From NCBI GenBank assembly GCA_963556195.1, contig OY744517.1, positions 85,346,714-85,410,713 of the forward strand: a DNA stretch of 64,000 nucleotides. The letters run 5' to 3'. How positions within the stretch are numbered: position 1 is the first letter of the stretch; each line of letters opens with the position of its first letter. The position numbers were made by a program, and so were the translations under genes. Of the stretch, positions 56,881 to 64,000 are shown in pieces. The DNA is from Sepiola atlantica (lineage: Eukaryota; Mollusca; Cephalopoda; Sepiida; Sepiolidae). Under the pieces are notes generated by a model. It did not search any database and was not told the origin of the DNA. It saw nothing but the letters and a program-made list of their open reading frames with translations.

Positions 56881-58537
56881 ATGAGTGGGGACGAGTGAAA
56901 GAAATGAGTGAGGGGGAGTAGGAGAAATGAGTGGGGAGGAGTGAAAGAAATGAGTAAGGGGGTGAGAGAAAGGAGTGAAGAGGAGTGAAAGAAATGATGA
57001 GGGGGAGTTGGAGAAAGGAGTGGGAGGAGTGAAAGAAATGAGTAAGGGGGTGAGAGAAATGAGTGGGGAGGAGTGAAAGAAATGAGTGAGGGGGAGTGAG
57101 AGAAATGAGTGGGGAGGAGTGAAAGAAATGAGTAAGGGGGTGAGAGAAATGAGTGGGGAGGAGTGAAAGAAATGAGTGAGAGGAGGTGGGAGAAATGAGT
57201 GAGGAGGAGTGAAAGAAATGAGTAAGGGGGTGAGAGAAATGAGTGGGGAAGAGGTAAAGAAATGAGAGGGGGAGTGAGAGAAATGAGTGGGGAGGAGTGA
57301 AAGAAATGAGTGAGGGGGTGAGAGAAATGAGTGGGGAGGAGTGAAAGAAATGAGTGAGGGGGAGTTGGAGAAAGGAGTGGGGAGGAGTGAAAGAAATGAG
57401 TAAGGGGGTGAGAGAAATGAGTGGGGAGAAGTGAAAGAAATGAGTGAGGGGGAGTTGGAGAAAGGAGTGGGGAGGAGTGAAAGAAATGAGTAAGGGGTGA
57501 GAGAAATGAGTGGGGAGAAGTGAAAGAAATGAGTGAGAGGGAGTTGGAGAAAGGAGTGGGAGGAGTGAAAGAAATGAGTAAGGGGGTGAGAGAAATGAGT
57601 GGGGAGGAGTGAAAGAAATGAGTAAAGGGGTGAGAGAAATGAGTGGGGAGAAGTGAAAGAAATGAGTGAGGGGGTGAGAGAAATGAGTGGGGAGCAGTGA
57701 AAGAAATGAGTGAGGGGGTGAGAGAAATGAGTGGGGAAGAGGTAAAGAAATGAGAGGGGGAGTGGGAGAAATGAGTGGGGAGGAGTGAAAGAAATGAGTA
57801 AGGGGATGAGAGAAATGAGTGGGGAGAAGTGAAAGAAATGAGTGAGGGGGAGTTGGAGAAAGGAGTGGGGAGGAGTGAAAGAAATGAGTAAGGGGGTGAG
57901 AGAAAGGAGTGGGGAGGAGTGAAAGAAATGAGTAAGGGGGTGAGAGAAATGAGTGGGGAGGAGTGAAAGAAATGAGTGAGGGGGAGTGGGAGAAATGAGT
58001 GGGGAGGAGTGAAAGAAATAAGTAAGGGGGTGAGGAAAATGAGTGAGGAGGAGTGAAAGAAATGAGTGAGGGGGAGTGGGAGAAATAAGTGGAGAGGAGT
58101 GAAAGAAATGAGTAAGGGGGTGAGAGAAATGAGTGGGGAGGAGTGAAAGAAATGAGTGAGGGGGAGTGGGAGAAAGGAGTGGGGAGGAGTGAAAGAAATG
58201 AGTAAGGGGGTGAGAGAAATGAGTAGGGAGGAGTGAAAGAAATGAGTGAGGGGGAGTGGGAGAAAGGAGTGGGGAGGAGTGAAAGAAATGAGTAAGGGGG
58301 TGAGAGAAATGAGGGGGGAGGAGTGAAAGAAATGAGTGAGGGGGAGTGGGAGAAAGGAGTGGTGAGGAGTGAAAGAAATGAGTAAGGGGGTGAGAGAAAT
58401 GAGTGGGGAGGAGTGAAAGAAATGAGTGAGGAGGAGTGGGAGAAATGAGTGGGGAGGAGTGAAAGAAATGAGTAAGGGGGTGAGAGAAATGAGTGGGGAG
58501 GAGTGAAAGAAATGAGTGAGGGGGAGTGGGAGAAATG
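56881..58537 (+). repeat. 1.66-kb purine-strand satellite, 44/46-bp units in 90-bp dimers
   Basis: The plus strand is almost only G, A and T, with units like GAGTGGGGAGGAGTGAAAGA followed by AATGAGTAAGGGGGTGAGAG. Two unit types alternate (AGTAAGGGGGTGAG versus AGTGAGGGGGAGTGGG), and from about 58150 the dimer period is 90 bp (AATGAGTGAGGGGGAGTGGG at 58151, 58241, 58331). The strand asymmetry and G4-5 runs make triplex or G-quadruplex folding plausible. No long ORF. Confidence 0.95.
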
Positions 58538-59330
58538 AACAGGTCAGAGAAAAGGAAGTCGGTGAAGGGGAATAAATAAACTATTGTTTGTAATGGCTAT
58601 TGCGTTTTTGCATTAAAGTAACGAAAAGGGGAGGATATGTGGTAAAACCAGCAAGCAAGAAAACGTAAAACATAAAAAGAATATAAATAAAAAGCACCTC
58701 CTCTCAGAGCTTTCATCAAGTACTGTTTTATTTTATTAGTTTTAATTTCAGTCAAATCCCAATCGCAATTCTTAAATCACATGGCACAAAAGAATAAAAA
58801 CCCAAATCTATTTTATGTAAAGTATCATAAGTCAAATGTTTCAGTACAAAATGAATTAATGAAATAAATTGACCGAACATTTTTGGCTTCTGAGATCAGC
58901 AAGATGTACATTGAAATCATATTTCTACATGTCAATTTATTACTCAAGATCTCATAATTATTAGAAAAGATTCACAAGAAAAACACGAAATCTCTGTCTT
59001 TTTTACATTAATGTTCTTCTATATACTACAGCATTTGGTTACAAACTCAGTGTGCATTATTACTATTATAATCATCAGTTGAAGAATTATTATCAAACAA
59101 AGATGTCTATCATCTTCATTTTTCTTTGCTAATCTTGAGAAAGTCTTCATTTGATTAACAAAGTCTACATTAATCCATCAATATGAATGAAAATATTTTC
59201 CCACTTTACAATCTATATTTTCCTAATTTCCTATTTCGTCTCTCTAAAATTATTGTTATATAATTCATGTTTATTTCTGATCAAATAAAGATCTTCAGAT
59301 TTTCTTTATTTCTTTATCCATTCCTAACTT
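58538..59330. other. AT-rich sequence, no gene seen
   Basis: Nothing recognised on either strand. Confidence 0.5.
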
Positions 59331-59389
59331 TACCATCCCCTGCCCTTTTCCATTCTTAGATTTTCTTTTTCCTTGCTCTTTTTCATTCT

Positions 59390-59720
59390 TACATTTACCC
59401 TACCAGGACTATTCCATTCTTACATTTACCCTCCCAGGACTATTGCATTCTTAATGTTACCATCCCCAGCCCTTTTCTATTCTTAAATTTTCTTTTTCCT
59501 TGCTCTTTCCCATTCTTACATTTACCCTCCCAGGCCTATTCCATTCTTACATCTACCCTCCCAGGCCAATTTCATTCTTACATTTACCCTCCCAGGACTA
59601 TTCCATTCTTACATTTACCCTTTCAGGCCTATTCCATTCTTACATTTACCCTCCTAGGACTATTCCATTCTTACATTTACCATCCCAGGACTATTCCATT
59701 CTTACATTTACCATCCCCTG
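59390..59720 (+). repeat. ~31-bp pyrimidine-rich minisatellite
   Basis: Units CATTCTTACATTTACCCTCC and CAGGCCTATTC, about ten, with diverged units extending to 59330 and 59880. The 96-codon ORF over it is a translation of the repeat. Confidence 0.9.
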
Positions 59721-59880
59721 CCCTTTTCTATTGTTAATGTTCTTTTTCACTTTTTCCTTTTTAATTTTACCCTTTACTTGCCATTCTTAACTTTACTTTT
59801 CCCTGCCCTTTTTCATTCTTAAGTATTCCTTCCCATTCCATTTTCTATTCTTAACTTTACCATCCCACCCCTTCATATTC

Positions 59881-60580
59881 TAGTCTTTATAACATTTTAT
59901 GAACCTTGTCTCTTTTCACTTAACCATAACGTGTTCCTCAACAACATCTCTTTGCACAGTAACTTTAAACTTTTTTGTTTCTTCTTTTTTTAACTGGCCT
60001 CCATACTTCTATCAGTTTTTTTTTTTGGTTTAATTATTTTGTCTATTTCTTTTTCGGAATTAACCGATAATTGGACATATTCTTCTCTGGTGAGCGTCCA
60101 CCATGAAATACATTTATCAAAAGTTTATAATATTTTGAAGAACATTGCTGTTCTTTCATATAATTTTCCTTTTTTTCTTTAGACAAACTCCCCCTTTTGT
60201 TATTTGCAACTTTCCTTTTGCTCTTCATCGTTCATGTTTATTTGCCCCTTAATTTTTTCCCCCTTTTCTTTTTCTATTTCTTCTGAGAAAGAAACGCCAT
60301 TTTTATTCTCCATCTCTTACCTTTTTTTCTTCCTTCCTTCTTTCCTTTTTTTTCAATCTGTGTTTGAAAGAGCGAGGAAGGGAAAGGGTCGACAGATGGA
60401 GAATAAAAAAAGTTTTCTCCCCTGAAAAGAACACTTTCTTCTGATTATTCATTTCATGAGCCCCTTGCCAGATTTCCAATATTACATTCACATCATCAGC
60501 CAATAAACTGCATTTATTATTTCATCAATAACCTCCATTATACTTGCGCAATGGAACCAAACTTACAGGAGCATTAAACT
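59881..60580. other. T-rich sequence, no gene seen
   Basis: T/C-rich stretches on the plus strand; short ORFs without domains. Confidence 0.5.
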
Positions 60581-60583
60581 TGG

Positions 60584-60613
60584 AGGGCTAGGGTTAGGGT
60601 TAGGGTTAGGGTT
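60584..60613 (+). repeat. Interstitial TTAGGG repeats
   Basis: AGGGCTAGGG and then four perfect TTAGGG units. Internal to the window. Confidence 0.93.
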
Positions 60614-60697
60614 GGCGATATACTTATAATGACATATAGATGAGAATATGCAAGCGTAAGGAGTGAACTCAAAGGCCAAAGGAATGATGCATGGATA

Positions 60698-60700
60698 TAC

Positions 60701-60756
<56 letters not shown>

Positions 60757-60782
60757 AAAAAAGAGAGAGCAGAGCAGAGCAG
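60698..60782. repeat. (GA)n and (AGAGC)n microsatellite
   Basis: GA repeats with AAA interruptions, ending in AGAGCAGAGCAGAGCAGAG. Confidence 0.93.
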
Positions 60783-60789
60783 AGTTAGC

Positions 60790-61732
60790 AATGTAAAGAA
60801 ATCTATTTATTGAAGAGAAGCGTAAAAAGAAAATCCCCTTTTATGTACAGGTCTCTCGGTACAGGGCTTGGTCTGTTTGCCGTGTACACAAATCAGAATC
60901 AATGTAAGTGTTTTCTTGTAGACTACCAGCTTCTGAATTAGACAACACTATTTACAAACATGAAACAGACAAGGATGGAGCGGCAGCGCCTTTTATCTTA
61001 TATTGGATCCATAACTGTAAGGTTACAGATTTAAATCAGCCGAAACACATATCAATCCTATCAAAGGTGTGTACTTACAAGTTGCCAAGATGTTGAACTG
61101 ATATTCGATCTTAAATAGCCGAGGTCGTATCGCGTTGAAATACAGGTTCGCGTCGAATCATCAAAGTCAGGCTGTGTTGAGCCTGGCCAGTACTAATGAA
61201 GGTGACCACTTGATTTAGTAGATTTATTTTACAAGGAAGCCTTCCAAGTGTGCGTGGGTGGCAGATATAAGTGTGAGAGTATGTATAACTAATAACAAAA
61301 TATCGATCAGGACTAAATATTAATAAAGAAGAAAGCTAGCCAAACCAAAATGTTCTTTTTTAGCAACATAGTGATTTCTGCCACATATTGGTCTAACTAA
61401 AAATATTCATGTGTGTTATCGAGCACCCATGTAGGAGGGGGGGGGGATAACTTTAGTTTTTAAATAAGATTAACCTCATTACGGTCATTTAATACGGAAA
61501 CGATGAATATTTTGAAAGAATAATTGTAACCAAATAATAAAACAGAGGGAGAGGCTTTAGTTTAGTCTTAAGATATAATGGATACTCCTGTAAGGGTTCT
61601 TGCGCGTGTGTGAAGCAAAGGTTGTGCAATCTCAACCACACCTCTCCTGAACCGGTATTGCTCGAGTCCAGTGGCAACGAGAAGTTCAGTAGGACTGGAA
61701 ACAATGCCGGGATAAGCGGAGAGCACTCTCAT
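60790..61732. other. Unassigned sequence
   Basis: No gene recognised. The last ~100 bp may be the SINE 3' body. Confidence 0.4.
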
Positions 61733-61846
61733 ATACAGCACCTGGTATTCCCAAATGGTCACCCATTTAGTAATAACCAGACTCAACGTCGCTTAACTTT
61801 GCTGATCTAACCCTAACCAGCGTGTCAACATGATTACGCCATATAC
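61733..61846 (-). mobile_element. 5S rRNA-derived SINE head
   Basis: Best of the three copies. The complement starts GTATATGGCGTAATCATGTT (compare 5S GTCTACGGCCATACC), continues GATCAGCAAAGTTAAGCGAC, then TGGTTATTACTAAATGGGTG, and ends GGGAATACCAGGTGCTGTAT. This matches 5S rRNA end to end, with the internal promoter region diverged. Confidence 0.85.
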
Positions 61847-62527
61847 TTGAACACCAGTCATTAGTTTTATCCCTAGCTGATGAGGAAATAGTGTATGTAT
61901 ACTTTTCCTAGGAGTATTAGTGTGTAATTTAACACAAATCGATTTGATAGAGGTTGAATTTGGCATAACCGATCCTATAGTCTGCGACGGTATCCATTGG
62001 GCCAATTATGCATCTCTGGGTGACCATACTAAAAGACAAAGTGCCGTAAATTTAAAAATGGTCACTTTCTCGAATACCCTTCAGAAAGGTTAGAAAATAT
62101 GTACCTACTCTTCATAGCTCTAAGGAAAAAAAGTAGGATAGACTCTCCCAAACCTTAGTAGGGCAACTAGTTTAGGAAAAGGAAAAATACACCTCTATTC
62201 CTCTCAGGTATAGGTGAAACACTAGACTTTCAAGCTTTGGTAGGACAACTAGTCTTAGAGAATAACACTCGGAAATAACACCACTCCTTCTCTGTTTATT
62301 CCAACATTGCTACAGTCTTGGACTTCTACTTACCATTGAGCTCAAACAACACTAGATCAGAAGTACAGTTGGTAATTTCGCAACACTTGCTTCATTATTA
62401 ACGACTCATCGCACAGACACCATTTCAGAGGGTATCCATTGTTTCTTGAAATAAACTCTAGGTTGGTTGAGTATTGGATTGTACGGCATGTTAATCTTTG
62501 TACCGAAACAATTCAACCAGGGGTTGG
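61847..62527. other. Unassigned sequence
   Basis: No gene or repeat recognised. Two short similar phrases (GGTAGGACAACTAGTC, TAGGGCAACTAG) suggest an old duplication. Confidence 0.4.
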
Positions 62528-62839
62528 TGTCTGTTCTGATGGATACTACACCCCATAGACTGGTATTGTCTTGGCCTTCGGGGCTTGATTTACGCCGGTC
62601 TATTGGTCTGTCCTGTGCAGTTCTAGGAGGTGCACACTCCCAGGCTTTGCCTTTTCACCCTTTGAGAAGGGGTTAGTTTATTGCTAATCGCCTGAGACGC
62701 CCCTACCGGGGAATGCCGACGGGGCTGCCCAGGCAATTTTCAATGGCCAGAGTGCTCAAATTCTTGAGCGCTGGTTTTTCAAATCCCACTTTCCCGACCT
62801 TGTGTCATATCTTACCTTGTGGGAGGAAGATAAATAAAA
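62528..62839 (+). mobile_element. U2-headed SINE, head partly lost
   Basis: It begins within the U2-derived part (TGTCTGTTCTGATGGATACT) and keeps the body to GGGAGGAAGATAAATAAA. The subtype with CCCTTTGAGAAGGGGTTAGT also occurs, inverted, at 27840-27880. Confidence 0.85.
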
Positions 62840-63374
62840 CCATATGAATAGTTTGTAGATTAATTTGTTTTGTAGATGTAGTAAATAAATGAATTAGTCT
62901 GTCATAAAGGGTTAATGGAAAGGTCGGGGTTGTAGGAGGGCTGCACCGAATGAAATTTATGCAAACCACGTGATTTCTAGACTCCTTTTCCTTTTTCTAG
63001 GCCTTAACTGGTTATACTCGAACAAGAGAAGACGTGTTTGCACACCATTCCCAAAACCGGGGACTGCATGGCATAACACAAGGTAGCAGTTCATTGTGCT
63101 GTTATGATTTGTGATTGCATTGATGACAACTCGTGTGTTTTAATTGGTTGTGACTTTTAAAACATTTAGACTTTTTCTCAGACATTATTTGGTGCTCATG
63201 ATAAAAAAGAAGAAAAATAACAAAAAAGAAAAAACAATTTTCACACACACAATGTGATGAATATTCTTAAAAATGAAAAGAAAGTGAGAATAGAGAAAAA
63301 GAAATATGCAGACGAGATGAAGAGAGAGATAGCGAGAGAGAGGAAAGACCAGTAAAAGATGTGAGTACCCTTTG

Positions 63375-63375
<1 letters not shown>
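62840..63375. other. Unassigned sequence
   Basis: No gene recognised; A-rich from 63200. Confidence 0.45.

Positions 63376-63377
<2 letters not shown>

Positions 63378-63455
<78 letters not shown>
63378..63455. repeat. (TA)n(GA)n microsatellite
   Basis: Compound run. The IY/RE-rich ORFs on both strands are artefacts. Confidence 0.95.
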
Positions 63456-63460
<5 letters not shown>

Positions 63461-64000
63461 AACAGTTTTATTCATGAACAAATTCAAAGAAGTAAGCACA
63501 TGTGAACAAAAAGAGGAATATATTGTAACACACACAGATGACCAGATGACAAATTCGGAACATTCCCACCATGGAAAAATGGGGATGCGGACATTTGGGG
63601 CAGGCAGACAGTCATTAGTTTTGAAGCACACACAGACACACAGAAAGATAGACACAAAAAGTTAAACATGCGGTTGATATCTGTAAAAAGAAATAGAAAA
63701 GAGAAAAGTGGAAAAAAGAAAGAAAATATATATAACACTGACTGGTACTACAATTCTGTGTAAGGATGAACCTGGGAATAATGGCAAGTAAGCAGTGACT
63801 CAAAACTCGGTAAAACTCACAAACTGAAACATCACTACCTGTTATAAATGACCGAAGATAAAGACATCATGCAGTCAATAGCATAACTTGCTTTTTCCAA
63901 AGTATTGAAACCTGTCATTCCTAAAATATTCCTACAATATGTATATGTACTAATAAATGTTGATTACATGCGGATAAATGCTTGGCCAATTTAATATTTT
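63456..64000. other. AT-rich sequence, no gene seen
   Basis: Nothing recognised up to the window end. Confidence 0.5.

Noticed and set aside
59500..59790. 96-codon ORF with IYPPR repeats
   Set aside because: Translation of the 31-bp minisatellite, with no start context or domain.
60584..60613. Chromosome end
   Set aside because: Only a few TTAGGG units, with ordinary sequence on both sides.
61733..61846. Functional 5S rRNA gene
   Set aside because: Many substitutions in the internal promoter, and shared changes with two other copies that indicate a SINE family.

Overview
This window looks like nuclear DNA of an invertebrate animal. It holds fragments of Penelope-like and LINE retrotransposons, Tc1-like, Merlin-like and Helitron-like DNA transposons, and SINEs built on tRNA, 5S rRNA and U2 snRNA heads. 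It also has short interstitial TTAGGG arrays and very abundant (TA)n microsatellites. The mixture fits a lophotrochozoan genome. My best guess is a cephalopod mollusc, but that rests on remembered genome style and not on a species-diagnostic gene. I found no convincing host protein gene, no rRNA or functional tRNA gene, and no bacterial-type features. Almost every open frame is a decayed transposon fragment, a microsatellite read as (IY)n, (SL)n or (M)n, or a chance ORF.

Layout. 0-7.5 kb: a tRNA-derived SINE, a Merlin-like transposon with terminal inverted repeats inside a TA microsatellite, an inverted duplication around a telomere-like tract, and a minus-strand LINE split by a U2-headed SINE with a clear 20-bp target-site duplication. 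7.6-10.4 kb: a Tc1-like transposon with terminal repeats of about 300 bp, inserted exactly into the 5' end of a Helitron-like element. 10.5-13.35 kb: a 54-bp minisatellite of about 52 units, open on the minus strand except for one stop. 13.4-26 kb: SINE pieces, a 17-bp minisatellite, a small Helitron-like element, duplicated non-coding blocks and many (TA)n tracts. 27.3-28.2 kb: three U2-headed SINEs inserted one after another at nearly the same target. 29.4-31.1 kb: LINE coding pieces. 32-42 kb: a 5S-derived SINE, a tandem duplication, a LINE end with an (ATG)n tail, a Helitron-like element, two tandem U2-headed SINEs and a LINE ORF2 fragment, then a second 54-bp minisatellite (41.2-41.8 kb) interrupting another LINE end.

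42-64 kb: (TAA)n-linked duplications, another U2-headed SINE, two separate Penelope-like elements (48.6-51.05 kb, with two oppositely oriented copies and repeated ends; 51.7-52.7 kb, minus strand, not visible from long ORFs), a tRNA-like SINE, a 1.66-kb purine-strand satellite, a pyrimidine-rich minisatellite, two further 5S-derived SINEs and a last U2-headed SINE.

There is no operon-like cooperation between genes. The story is repeated insertion, nesting and tandem expansion. The best-supported results are the dated nesting (Tc1 inside Helitron; U2-SINE inside LINE), a high-copy SINE family with the U2 snRNA 5' end, including its branch-point-recognition segment, and 5S-headed SINEs. I saw no clear sign of a novel biochemical system.
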